Assembly (NCBI RefSeq): GCF_039822625.1
Contig: NZ_JBDLLG010000002.1
Location: 62,001 to 126,000, forward strand
Origin: Marinimicrobium locisalis
GTDB taxonomy: Bacteria; Pseudomonadota; Gammaproteobacteria; Pseudomonadales; Cellvibrionaceae
Direction: 5' to 3'
Length of the DNA stretch: 64,000 bases
The notes under the pieces were generated by a model. That model made no database searches and was not told the DNA's origin. It was given only the letters and a program-made list of their open reading frames with translations. The first letter of the stretch is position 1, and every line of letters starts with the position of its first letter. The position numbers and the translations under genes are program-made. Of the stretch, positions 1-8,100 are shown piece after piece.

Positions 1-382
1 AGCAAGCTCCAGAGCAAACCTTGATGAATGACGCACCGTACCGTGTTATTTTTCATAAATAATTTCCTATTATTATCTTAGAATTTAGAGCGGCCTTAAC
101 CGAATCACCGATAGAGAGCGTTATTTATTTTGTCATACTTATTGTCATTGAGAATATAAGGGATAAGCATACTGCGCGGAAGCAGTCGGCACAAGAGAGG
201 TGGGATAATTGGCAGGAATAGCGAAAGGCCAATGGCGGCGTATTTTATATACGTGCGCCGTTGGCGCCGTGACACTCAATCGTATTCGAGGGCGAGTAGA
301 GCCCAGCCGCGCCCAGAGGTGACGCTCAGCTTAGACAGGTATACCCTTGTGTATTATGGCTCATTCCAACGGATGTGGACGT
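1..382. other. AT-rich stretch without a recognised gene
   Basis: I see no convincing coding region or RNA gene here. The left half is AT-rich with short A/T runs around 50-150. The right half presumably carries the promoter and leader of the DUF748 gene that follows, but no clear -35/-10 pair stands out. Confidence 0.4.
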
Positions 383-2743
383 ATGCAAAATAACTCTCTC
401 CGCCGGTTTGGCGGTTATTTGCGAACTCGATGGGCGTCGCCGCGCCGGATTCGTTTCTGGCTGCTGGTGATTGTCGTTTTGTACACTTTGCTGGGCTTTT
501 TTGTGGTGCCCTGGGTGGTTCACGAGATGGCAGTGAATACCGCTCGAGAAAACCTGGGGCGCGAACTCCGCATTGAATCCGTACACGCCAACCCCTATAC
601 GCTGACGCTGCAAATCGACGAGCTCGCACTTGAGGACACCGACAACCAACTACTGATCGGCTGGGACCGGCTGTTCGTTAATCTTTCCTGGGGAAGCCTC
701 GTGAACGGGGCCTGGACCCTTCAGGCGATCCATCTCGACAACCCGATCATTCAAGAAGAGCGTTTCGCTTCGGGTGAAACCCGTTTCACCCGACTGGCAA
801 GCGAACTTTCTGATAAGAAGGCCTCGGAGAAGGAGGGCTCGGCGTCATTGCCGGCATTAACGCTCGATGAATTGCGTGTAAAAGGCGGTGTGCTGCGTTT
901 CGCTGACAACCTCCAGAACGGAACCGCTAATGCTAACAATACACGCCAAGTATCACTGGCTTTGCAGGATCTGAGTCTAGCGGTCGAGAATTTTTCGCTG
1001 GAGAAGGGCTCGCGCTCCCCACTCCACTTGGACGGTCGGCTAGAGGGCGGTGGTTTAATCACCTTCGACGGTGAGCTTCAATTGCTTCCGACTCCGGCCC
1101 TTAAGGGAAGCGTCGAAATCGACGGGCTGGCGCTGGCACAGGGCGAACCCTATCTGCGCCAATTCGTGAACGTTCATATCGATAGTGGCACACTCAGCCT
1201 CAGTGGCGACATTCTCACCCAGGCGAGGCAACCCTTCGCCTTTGAGGGCTCCGCCGGTGTGAAGTCGCTGAATATCACGGACGCTTCCAATGACGAGCCA
1301 CTCATTGGGTGGAAAAGCCTGCAAGCCGAAAAGCTCCATCTGCGCCTGGCCGAAAAGCAGCTCGAAACCGGCGCGATTATCATCGATAGTCTCTCCGGTC
1401 GAGTGGTCGTCCATAAGGACCGAACGACCAATTTCTCGCAGCTTATGGTGAACCGCCCGGCCGAGAATGACTCCGACAACTCGAACAAGGACACTGCGGA
1501 CAAGAAGCCAGCGCCGTTTGAAATCACTCTTGAGGGTATAGAGCTGATCGACGGCGCCCTGCGGTTTGCGGACCACTCTCTTCCTCTGCCTTTCTCAAAG
1601 AGCATCCACCGGTTAAGTGGCCAAATATCAACCTTGAGCTCCACCTCGGCCCAGTCGGCGGAAGTGAAACTGGAGGGCCAGGTCGGGGAATATGGACTGG
1701 CGCAGGTGGAAGGCGCACTTCACGCTTGGCACCCCACACGGAAAACCAACCTGCGGCTGCGTTTCCGCAACCTCCAAATTCCGGAGTACTCCCCCTATAC
1801 CGTGCGCTTTGCCGGTCGCAAAATCGCCGAAGGGACCATGGACCTCGATCTCGACTATACGGTTAAAAGCAAGCAACTCGACGGACAAAACAACCTAGTG
1901 CTGCATGACCTGAAGCTCGGCGAGAAGATGGCCGCCAGCAACGCCATGGACTTGCCGCTGGACCTCGCCATAGCTTTGCTTGAAAATAACGCGGGAGTCA
2001 TTGATCTTGACCTCCCGGTGAGCGGGAGTGTTGGCGACCCGGAATTCGACATCGCGCAGGTGGTCCGCCAGGCACTGGGAGATGCGATTAAATCTGTCGT
2101 CCAGGCACCGTTTCAATTTTTGGCGAGCCTTGTGGGTGCCGAATCAGAAGAGTTGGGACAGGTTGAGTTCCCACGGGGTCGGTCCGACCTGCTCCCTCCC
2201 GAGCGAGCGCGTATCGCCAAGCTCCGCGAGGCCCTTAACCAACGCCCGGCGTTGGCAATTGAGCTCTCCGGTCCCTTCAGCTCGACCTACGACGGCCCCG
2301 CTGTACAACGGAAGAAAGCGATTGAAGCCCTGCGACAACGTTTGGCTGAAATGGATCGCGGCGTTGCGGAACCCAGCCTCACAGCCGAAGACAATCAGCG
2401 TGCGGTCGAGACGATGTTTAGCGCCGCTTACCCGGAGGTTGACCTGGAGTCAGTACGGGAGCGCTTTACCAAAACGCAAAGCGACTCCTCGGATACCACG
2501 GGCTTTGATGGCTTAGCCTACCGCAATCATTTAGCCGAAAAGGTTATCGCCGCCCAATCGGCCACGGACGTCGAACTCAAGGCCATCGCCAACGCAAGGG
2601 CCTCAGCGGTGCGAGAGGCGCTGGTCAACCCAGAGGAGGAGAGTGGCGTCGACGCCCAGCGGGTGCGCCTTCTTGAGCCCAAAGAGGTTGATTCAGTGGA
2701 AGGCGAGCGTATTGCCCTGGAAGTTGGCATCTCCGCGGAGTAG
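383..2743 (+). CDS. DUF748 (AsmA-like) envelope protein
   Basis: Large envelope protein of about 786 residues, with an N-terminal membrane anchor (hydrophobic stretch FWLLVIVVLYTLLGFFVV) followed by a long periplasmic region. The repetitive pattern of 'L..DNPxI..E', 'GGxLRFAD' and 'IELIDGALRFAD' matches DUF748 proteins, which belong to the AsmA/TamB/YhdP-like group proposed to span the periplasm and move or organise lipids. The C-terminal part (LRPALAIELSGPFSSTYDGPAVQRKKA-like) is typical of DUF748. I chose the ATG at 383 because GGA lies 9 bases upstream and the membrane segment follows directly; an ATG at 356 or a TTG at 347 is also in frame. The gene appears monocistronic. Its exact role is not shown by the sequence. 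Confidence 0.75.
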   Translation: MQNNSLRRFGGYLRTRWASPRRIRFWLLVIVVLYTLLGFFVVPWVVHEMAVNTARENLGRELRIESVHANPYTLTLQIDELALEDTDNQLLIGWDRLFVNLSWGSLVNGAWTLQAIHLDNPIIQEERFASGETRFTRLASELSDKKASEKEGSASLPALTLDELRVKGGVLRFADNLQNGTANANNTRQVSLALQDLSLAVENFSLEKGSRSPLHLDGRLEGGGLITFDGELQLLPTPALKGSVEIDGLALAQGEPYLRQFVNVHIDSGTLSLSGDILTQARQPFAFEGSAGVKSLNITDASNDEPLIGWKSLQAEKLHLRLAEKQLETGAIIIDSLSGRVVVHKDRTTNFSQLMVNRPAENDSDNSNKDTADKKPAPFEITLEGIELIDGALRFADHSLPLPFSKSIHRLSGQISTLSSTSAQSAEVKLEGQVGEYGLAQVEGALHAWHPTRKTNLRLRFRNLQIPEYSPYTVRFAGRKIAEGTMDLDLDYTVKSKQLDGQNNLVLHDLKLGEKMAASNAMDLPLDLAIALLENNAGVIDLDLPVSGSVGDPEFDIAQVVRQALGDAIKSVVQAPFQFLASLVGAESEELGQVEFPRGRSDLLPPERARIAKLREALNQRPALAIELSGPFSSTYDGPAVQRKKAIEALRQRLAEMDRGVAEPSLTAEDNQRAVETMFSAAYPEVDLESVRERFTKTQSDSSDTTGFDGLAYRNHLAEKVIAAQSATDVELKAIANARASAVREALVNPEEESGVDAQRVRLLEPKEVDSVEGERIALEVGISAE

Positions 2744-2829
2744 CCAGCCGAACGTCAATCCATTTAAGGGCACCTCTAATAATTATAGCGTTTTTCGATA
2801 CACATTGACGAGATAAGAGAGAGTTTCAC

Positions 2830-3723
2830 ATGAAGAAAGTCGGTGTTTTTATTTTTTTATTGGCAACCTTCTTGATGAACCCGGGCGTGGCTGGAACGAC
2901 GGCCTCACGGGTCATTGAAGATGGCGGCACGGGCGAGCATAGCGCCATAATGATGGGCGACGGGTCCCTACCGACTCATACATTGTTCCGACCCGAGAAT
3001 ATCAGTGACCTTGATAAAAAAAATACGCTACCAATCATTGTCTGGGGCAACGGCGCCTGCCACGACTCGCCCTGGGAACATGTTAACTTTTTGAACGAAA
3101 TCGCCTCCCATGGTTTTCTGGTCATTGCCGTTGGCACTATGCCCACAAAAGAGGGTGAGCAAGTTACCGAACACTCCGCCTCCTCAAAGTTAGTGGACGC
3201 GATTGACTGGGCCATCGCCCAGAACAGCAATAAAGATAGCGTTTACTATCAAAAACTAAACCCGAAGCAGATTGGAGTCAGCGGTATGTCGTGCGGGGGA
3301 TTACAGGCGCTGGAGGTAGCCGACGATCCACGCACCTCTACGCTGCTGATCTGCAATAGCGGTATATTCAACGATCCTATGCCAGAAAAACTCCCCGGCA
3401 TACCGGAAGTGGATAAAACGCAGCTGAAAAAGATTCACACGCCCACGCTCTACTTACTCGGCGGGCCCTCCGACATCGCTTACGAAAATGGTATGAACGA
3501 TGTAGAGCGCATTGACCATGTCCCGGTTTTTGTGGGTAACCTGGACGTTGGCCACGGAGGCACCTACTCTCAAGAGTACGGCGGTGAGTTCGCCAGAGTA
3601 GCGGCAGCCTGGTTTAAGTGGCAACTGAAAAACGACAAGGAAGCGGCGGAATTATTTGTCGGCGACCCGGCGGGCCTTAGCCAAGACTCTGAGTGGACGT
3701 TTAACAAGAAGAACCTGCTTTAA
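2830..3723 (+). CDS. Secreted alpha/beta hydrolase (dienelactone hydrolase/PETase-like fold)
   Basis: Exported esterase-like protein of 297 residues. An N-terminal signal peptide (MKKVGVFIFLLATFLMNPGVAG) precedes an alpha/beta-hydrolase core. The nucleophile elbow reads G-M-S-C-G with Ser154. The probable acid is Asp215 in GGPSDIAYEN and the probable base is His242 in DVGHGGTY, so a complete Ser-Asp-His triad can be assigned. The oxyanion-hole region is VWGNGACHDSPW. The family includes dienelactone hydrolases, chlorophyllase-like and polyester-cleaving enzymes, so the substrate is open. A 13-bp perfect hairpin follows the stop codon. It lies convergent to the GH11-like gene; removal of ester groups from plant polysaccharide is possible but only an inference from that neighbour. 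Confidence 0.75.
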   Translation: MKKVGVFIFLLATFLMNPGVAGTTASRVIEDGGTGEHSAIMMGDGSLPTHTLFRPENISDLDKKNTLPIIVWGNGACHDSPWEHVNFLNEIASHGFLVIAVGTMPTKEGEQVTEHSASSKLVDAIDWAIAQNSNKDSVYYQKLNPKQIGVSGMSCGGLQALEVADDPRTSTLLICNSGIFNDPMPEKLPGIPEVDKTQLKKIHTPTLYLLGGPSDIAYENGMNDVERIDHVPVFVGNLDVGHGGTYSQEYGGEFARVAAAWFKWQLKNDKEAAELFVGDPAGLSQDSEWTFNKKNLL

Positions 3724-3727
3724 ATAG

Positions 3728-3758
3728 CGCCTTGTCTGCGCATTACGCAGACAAGGCG
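3728..3758. terminator. Bidirectional hairpin between convergent genes
   Basis: Perfect 13-bp stem: CGCCTTGTCTGCG (3728-3740) pairs with CGCAGACAAGGCG (3746-3758) around a 5-base loop, 5 bases after the hydrolase stop codon. A second, shorter hairpin (CGGCACC...GGTGCCG, about 3779-3798) follows. There is no strong T-run, so it may act as a pause or RNA-stability element as well as a terminator. Confidence 0.6.
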
Positions 3759-3829
3759 ACCGCTTGCGTTTGTAACCCGGCACCTAAGAAGGTGCCGAGC
3801 ACCTCTGAACCGTGAGCGATACGACCTGT

Positions 3830-4657
3830 TTACTCAGCTCCCGCATCCCACACTCGGCCGGAGGCCGTGCCGTCATTCCCGGGGTTAAACACCTCCACCG
3901 CCATAACCTGATAGGTGGGGTCATCACTGGCGTTCAGGTTGTCCATGTCCGGTATAATCCAGCCGGTGTCGGCCCAAGCCTCAACGTGATCAGAAAAAAT
4001 AATCTCGTAATCCTCTCCCAGCTCCCGTTGCTCGGTAGGCTTGCTCCAGTACTGATAGAAAGTGGATGGGCCATTGATCGAGGGCTTCTGCTCCCGTACC
4101 GAACGGTACGTGGAATACTCAACCCCATTACTGGTGAACGTTTTACCATAGATCCCATCTTGGCTGGGGTCGTAGGTCCAGCGTTGCAAGATATAATATT
4201 CCACCAAGTGCTCCGGGTTTGATGTCGACATCGTCTCGTCGTAGCCCCACCCGTACAAGGTAATATAGCTTGCGCCACTATCCTCATTGAATCGATAGCC
4301 GATAACCCGATCTTTATCACCGAAGTGCCACCCCGGGCCACCGACGTAGTTGTAGCCACCACCTTCCCAGCTGACGCTGAATTCGCCCTCCGGGTTCAAG
4401 GTTAGTGAAGCGGCGCCACCGTCCTTCCAATGGGTGAAGAAGTAATCACCTACGTGACCCGTGGCGTGGTTCTGCGTAATTAACGTTTCCTCGGAGAATT
4501 TTTGAGTATAGGCCTCATACTTTTCTATGGCGTTCGTTGTCGAAGCTTCCGTATTCGCCTCAGCTTCGGTGGTTTCTGGCGTTTTCTCTCCCGTCGCGCA
4601 GCTCAGTAGGCCGCTCATGGCTAGAAAAATTGTTGTTTTACGGAATACGTTTTTCAA
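3830..4657 (-). CDS. GH11-family endo-1,4-beta-xylanase-like lipoprotein
   Basis: Predicted outer-surface lipoprotein of 275 residues. The signal ends in the lipobox LLSC (Cys20), followed by a Thr/Glu-rich spacer. The rest follows the GH11 xylanase jelly-roll order: YFFTHWKDGGAASLTL, GEFSVSWEGG, NYVGGPGW, ASYITLYGWGYD, LVEYYILQRWTYDP, TFTSNGVEYSTYRSVREQKPSINGPSTFYQYWS, DHVEAWADTGW and YQVMAVEVF. The catalytic pair should be Glu153 (LVEYYI, nucleophile) and Glu255 (MAVEVF, acid/base), both present. Family members hydrolyse beta-1,4-xylan. Lipid anchoring would hold the enzyme at the cell surface rather than release it. The lipoprotein form and several loop substitutions make it a divergent member, so the substrate may differ slightly from plain xylan. 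Confidence 0.82.
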   Translation of the reverse strand: MKNVFRKTTIFLAMSGLLSCATGEKTPETTEAEANTEASTTNAIEKYEAYTQKFSEETLITQNHATGHVGDYFFTHWKDGGAASLTLNPEGEFSVSWEGGGYNYVGGPGWHFGDKDRVIGYRFNEDSGASYITLYGWGYDETMSTSNPEHLVEYYILQRWTYDPSQDGIYGKTFTSNGVEYSTYRSVREQKPSINGPSTFYQYWSKPTEQRELGEDYEIIFSDHVEAWADTGWIIPDMDNLNASDDPTYQVMAVEVFNPGNDGTASGRVWDAGAE

Positions 4658-4899
4658 GCTGCTATCCTCCCACTCTGTCCGGTAGCCCTCACTTCAAGTA
4701 AAGCGAAGGTGGACGTGATTCAATCATATTAGTCATAGTGCTACCTGTTGATTAAAGCACTAATTCTCACTAAATCAAATGTCACCTAACGATAAAGGAG
4801 CGAAGCCTTAGCGTTCGTCTCCTCCTCTCTAGCTGTTAGTATATACGCTGTTTTTATGAAATAAAGCTATAACAATTTTAGTGCAACGCCAATCCGGCT

Positions 4900-5907
4900 T
4901 TACAAAAAATACCGGTGAATAAGCAAGCCCGCGCACACCGTCCAGAGCCCCAAACTGAAAACCGGTAGAGCAATCATTACACGAACGGTGACTGAACGTT
5001 TAGCGGTGCTCAGATCCAGATAATGGGGCACGGACGGCAACATACCGGAGATCGCCTCATCAAATCGCTGCAGGTTCTTCTTGTGGTGGTTTAAGAAACC
5101 AAGCCCGGATTTTAATTTCAGGTAGAACATAATATTTACAACAAAACCAAAGACCACCAACACACTGACTATCCAGTTATTGGTGGTGGTTGCATCACGC
5201 TCCAGCAAGAAGGCAAAGGCCGTCAGTATGGCCGTCATAAAGCTAACCAGCATGCCCAGCTTGGTCCAGTTTAAGTTGTCTTCGTGCATGTAGAGGTTAA
5301 CCGTACCTTGTTCTTTTTCTATCAGGTGCTGCACCAGCTCCGGGCGATCCACCTGAGCCATGCGAGTTTGAGGTCGCGTATTGGTTTTGGAGTAAAACCA
5401 TATCGACCGCGCACGAACCACACCGTCATAGTCGGCCGGGGGGTGCAAGTCCCACAAGTGGGAGAAACCCAGCTTACGGTGGTAGTCAATCGACTTGGTA
5501 TTCAGAGGTTCGTTGACCACTGCCGCCAACGCTAAATCCGTTTCCATTTCCTCAAATAACTTATTGTAAAGCGCCGTGGGGGCCCCACGTACCTCACCAC
5601 TACCGCAAATTTGCTTAATCAACGTAAAAGGTTGGATAACAGAATAACGCAGGCAAGAGTTGACCACTTCCTCTGGTTGAATAGACTCGCTCTTATAGGC
5701 CAGCAAGAACCCACCAAGTTTGCCCTCTTGCTCTGCCACCCAAAAATATTCCGCCGTATCGACATAGTGTTTGTAGGCATCGAGAGAAAAGTTGGAAATT
5801 AGAAACCCGGTGCTTTCCGGATTCTTTAAGTTTTTGAGCAAAAACCGTTCGGCCAATGCATGCAGAGCGGGCACGTCATCGTAGGTGGCGCGCCGAATAG
5901 TGATCAT
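4900..5907 (-). CDS. GNAT acetyltransferase with C-terminal membrane helices
   Basis: About 335 residues. The N-terminal half starts IRRATYDDVPALHALAERF and contains FWVAEQEGKLGGFLLAY and LNTKSIDYHRKLGFSHLWDL, the layout of a GNAT N-acetyltransferase (motif A plus the Y-H-R-K-L-G-F motif B). The C-terminal half has two or three membrane helices (MLVSFMTAILTAFAFLL, WIVSVLVVFGFVVNIMFYL, VMIALPVFSLGLWTVCAGLLI). The ORF is open upstream to 6027, but the ATG at 5907 has AGAGG 11 bases before it and begins exactly at the GNAT fold, so I chose it. GNAT enzymes acetylate amines from acetyl-CoA; the substrate is unknown. The fusion to membrane helices suggests action at the inner face of the cytoplasmic membrane. 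Confidence 0.65.
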   Translation of the reverse strand: MITIRRATYDDVPALHALAERFLLKNLKNPESTGFLISNFSLDAYKHYVDTAEYFWVAEQEGKLGGFLLAYKSESIQPEEVVNSCLRYSVIQPFTLIKQICGSGEVRGAPTALYNKLFEEMETDLALAAVVNEPLNTKSIDYHRKLGFSHLWDLHPPADYDGVVRARSIWFYSKTNTRPQTRMAQVDRPELVQHLIEKEQGTVNLYMHEDNLNWTKLGMLVSFMTAILTAFAFLLERDATTTNNWIVSVLVVFGFVVNIMFYLKLKSGLGFLNHHKKNLQRFDEAISGMLPSVPHYLDLSTAKRSVTVRVMIALPVFSLGLWTVCAGLLIHRYFL

Positions 5908-6165
5908 GATATTGCAAACCTCTGTCTTAGGAGAAACCGAGACCGCTTTTGCACTCACGGGCGTTAGTGTCGCCCCAGCAGCTTTAGTACGAGAGCTTCT
6001 GGCAACAATGAAAGGGGCGACAACCAATGGTACAAGGAGTGGGCGCTGAACTGTACCTTTATCTTGCTAATTGGCATCTCTCTTCGTCACAACGCATTAA
6101 TGAATTTGGCCGAGAGCCAGGCATCCCGCGACACGCGGTGGAGGACAAGATGGACACTTACTGCC

Positions 6166-6669
6166 CTATTCCACACGCTTGCGCAAATTGTCCCGGACTT
6201 CCAGCGCGTCGTAGCTGTCGCCTTCGGTGGGGCGTATGCCCTTGCCCAGGCGGATTTCCAGAATCACTTCCTGCTCTGATCGATCACCCGAACGGATCTC
6301 GGCGCCGTAAGCGGTGCTGGGGCTGGAGGAAGTGGTGCAGCCGAGCAGGCCGCAGTGGCGTTCCGTGCTCTGGGTTCGGCGGGCACTCACTCTGCTTCCC
6401 GACTCCTCCCTCGTACCGTCCACCTGCCTGTCGACCACCACAAACCAGTCGTAACCTGCCATCAGGGTCAATTCGGAGGCGCGCAGCAGGGCGTAGTCCA
6501 TGGCTTCGAAGCGGTTGTCGCCGCGTATTGTGAACGATACGCGGTAGCGGTTATCGGCCACCTGGCTTTCCCGGTAGCCGTAGCCGCCGCCTTTGGCGGG
6601 CTGGTAGACCGGGCCCGCACAGGCACTGATCAACAGAAGCATCATCAGGACGGCCATTGGCTTTTTCAT
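6166..6669 (-). CDS. Small lipoprotein (CC0125/CC1285-like)
   Basis: Predicted lipoprotein of 167 residues with signal MKKPMAVLMMLLLISAC and lipobox ISAC (Cys17). The mature part contains GYGYRESQVADNRYRVSFTIRGDNRFEAMDYALLRASELTLMAGYDWFVVVDR. This Y-R-V-x-F-x-G pattern followed by an A-L-x-R-A-A-E-L-T-like helix is typical of the CC0125/CC1285 lipoprotein family, which has no established function. It lies downstream of the ECF sigma/anti-sigma pair in the same orientation, with about 50 bases between them, so it could be the third gene of that operon and a target of the same envelope signal. That link is inference from position only. Confidence 0.6.
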   Translation of the reverse strand: MKKPMAVLMMLLLISACAGPVYQPAKGGGYGYRESQVADNRYRVSFTIRGDNRFEAMDYALLRASELTLMAGYDWFVVVDRQVDGTREESGSRVSARRTQSTERHCGLLGCTTSSSPSTAYGAEIRSGDRSEQEVILEIRLGKGIRPTEGDSYDALEVRDNLRKRVE

Positions 6670-6720
6670 ACACTGCCTCGCTGTTGTCGGGTTAACGGCT
6701 TTAACGCTTGACCGGATGGC

Positions 6721-7458
6721 CTATGGCGACGGCTGCCAGTCACGCTCAATCAATTGCTTTTCCTGCTCCGGCTCTATGATGCCGCCGGCCATCATCTGGT
6801 CCAGCGCGCTGTCCAGCAAAGAGCCACCGCTGGCGGTCTGATAACTGCCGGGCTCCGCGGCCCGCTGCCGAATACTGGCCAATTGCTCCCAACCGGCATC
6901 GGCCTGTCGGGTTCGGCAAGCGATGTTCTCCGATCGCTCGCCCGCGCCGGTGACCCGATACTGACGGCAGTGCTGACCCTCCCGGTTAACGAAGGTCAGG
7001 CGGGGGGTCATTTCCCGGCCATCGGGCAGGGCATCGGTGGTGCCGCTGGGCAGCGTTTCCAGACGCTGGGCGATGGGCTGGAAAGCGTCGGCTTGCGGAT
7101 TTCCGACGTTTTCGGTGAACTGTGCCAGACCGAACCCCAGAGCGAGGGCAACAGCGGCCGCCATACCGGTTTGCGCGTTCAGCGCCTGACGGGCCCGGCG
7201 CCACAAGGGAAAGGCGATGACTTCGGCGGACTCGGGCTTGGCCTCGTCCTCCGCCAGCATCTGTTGAATGTCGCTCGGCAATGGCCGCTCATCAATGGCG
7301 TGGGCGCGCTCGCTCACGAGGTTGTCCACAGCGCTCAGCTCCGCCAGGCGGTCGGCCAGTGTCGGGTCTTCGGCCAGCCGGGCGCGAACCTGCTCCATTT
7401 CGGCCGGGGGCAGTTCGCCGTCCAGGAAGGCCGACAGGGTTTCATCGTTGATGTTCAT
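6721..7458 (-). CDS. Membrane anti-sigma factor for the ECF sigma upstream
   Basis: Protein of about 245 residues. The N-terminus MNINDETLSAFLDGELPPAEMEQVRARLAEDPTL is the usual start of ECF anti-sigma domains; I see no HxxxCxxC zinc motif, so it would be a non-zinc member. A membrane helix (GMAAAVALALGFGLAQFT, about residues 97-115) separates it from a periplasmic domain with three Cys (HCRQYR, NIACRTR). The ATG at 7458-7456 overlaps the sigma stop codon in an ATGA junction, indicating translational coupling and thus near-stoichiometric synthesis. The ORF is open further upstream, but that is the shadow of the sigma gene. Its expected role is to hold the sigma factor at the membrane until an envelope signal arrives; the signal is unknown. 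Confidence 0.7.
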   Translation of the reverse strand: MNINDETLSAFLDGELPPAEMEQVRARLAEDPTLADRLAELSAVDNLVSERAHAIDERPLPSDIQQMLAEDEAKPESAEVIAFPLWRRARQALNAQTGMAAAVALALGFGLAQFTENVGNPQADAFQPIAQRLETLPSGTTDALPDGREMTPRLTFVNREGQHCRQYRVTGAGERSENIACRTRQADAGWEQLASIRQRAAEPGSYQTASGGSLLDSALDQMMAGGIIEPEQEKQLIERDWQPSP

Positions 7459-7946
7459 GAGCGGGTCCTCGCTACGGATAAGTTCAGGCTTTGTATCAGA
7501 GCGGTTCGGGCGCGGGCCAGGCGGCTCATCACGGTTCCGGCGGGTATTTCCAAAGTGGCGGCCGCCTCCTTGTAGGACAGGCCTTGGACGGCCACCAACG
7601 ACAACACCAGGCGCTGGTCGTCCGGCAGCTTGTCCATGGCGCGGCTGACCTGATCGAGCTCGACTTCGCTCGACATGGCCCGCTCTCCGTCGACGATTTC
7701 GCGCTCCTGCAGTTGAGGCTGCAAGGTCGCTTCTTGGCGGACCTTCCGGGATCGGTAGCCGTCGATCCACAAATTCCTGCAAACCCGGAACAGCCACTTC
7801 GTCAGTTCCACCCCTTCGGGTACCGTACGGGTCAACGCTCGCTCCACGGTGCTCTGTAGCAGGTCGTCGGCTTCGTCCATCGACCCGGTGAGCGAGTAGG
7901 CGAATCGTCTTAATTGAGGCAATACCTCGGTCAAATCACTTTTCAT
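7455..7946 (-). CDS. ECF-type RNA polymerase sigma factor
   Basis: Sigma-70 family extracytoplasmic-function regulator of about 163 residues. Region 2 covers RRFAYSLTGSMDEADDLLQSTVERALTR and WLFRVCRNLWIDGYRSRK; region 4 covers LPDDQRLVLSLVAVQGLSYKEAAATLEIPAGTVMSRLARARTAL with a helix-turn-helix. The ATG at 7946 has AAGG about 8 bases upstream; a GTG at 7955 is also in frame. It is coupled to the anti-sigma gene by a 4-base overlap and is divergent from the S8 protease gene, so the 155-base divergent region probably carries both promoters. By analogy with other ECF loci it would direct its own operon and nearby envelope genes; the promoter sequence it reads cannot be fixed from one locus. Confidence 0.85.
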   Translation of the reverse strand: MKSDLTEVLPQLRRFAYSLTGSMDEADDLLQSTVERALTRTVPEGVELTKWLFRVCRNLWIDGYRSRKVRQEATLQPQLQEREIVDGERAMSSEVELDQVSRAMDKLPDDQRLVLSLVAVQGLSYKEAAATLEIPAGTVMSRLARARTALIQSLNLSVARTRS

Positions 7947-8100
7947 GGGCAACACCTTGCTGTTGTACCCTGTTAACGGGCCAGCGGGTTTTTTATTCCC
8001 AGGCTATTATTCCCTGCCCGGGGAATGTACTAACGGGTGAGCCCGTTATAGTAACAGGTGGCCCAGGGGCCAAACGCTCACCCTCATCGGAACTGCGATC
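7947..8100. promoter_or_regulatory. Divergent promoter region, sigma operon / S8 protease
   Basis: Spacer between divergent genes. It holds a small palindrome (AACGGG TGAG CCCGTT, 8032-8047), a related AACGGGCC copy near 7975, and a GGAAC element near 8088 close to the protease start, a string often found at ECF -35 sites but here too near the ATG to be certain. I can support a shared regulatory region, but not specific start sites. Confidence 0.4.

Noticed and set aside
1055..1576. Long minus-strand ORF opposite the DUF748 gene
   Set aside because: It is a shadow of the plus-strand gene: no family features, no ribosome-binding site, and the plus frame has clear domain structure.
6027..6533. 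Plus-strand 168-codon ORF opposite the small lipoprotein
   Set aside because: Cys/Arg/Pro-rich shadow translation; the minus strand encodes a protein with a clear lipobox.
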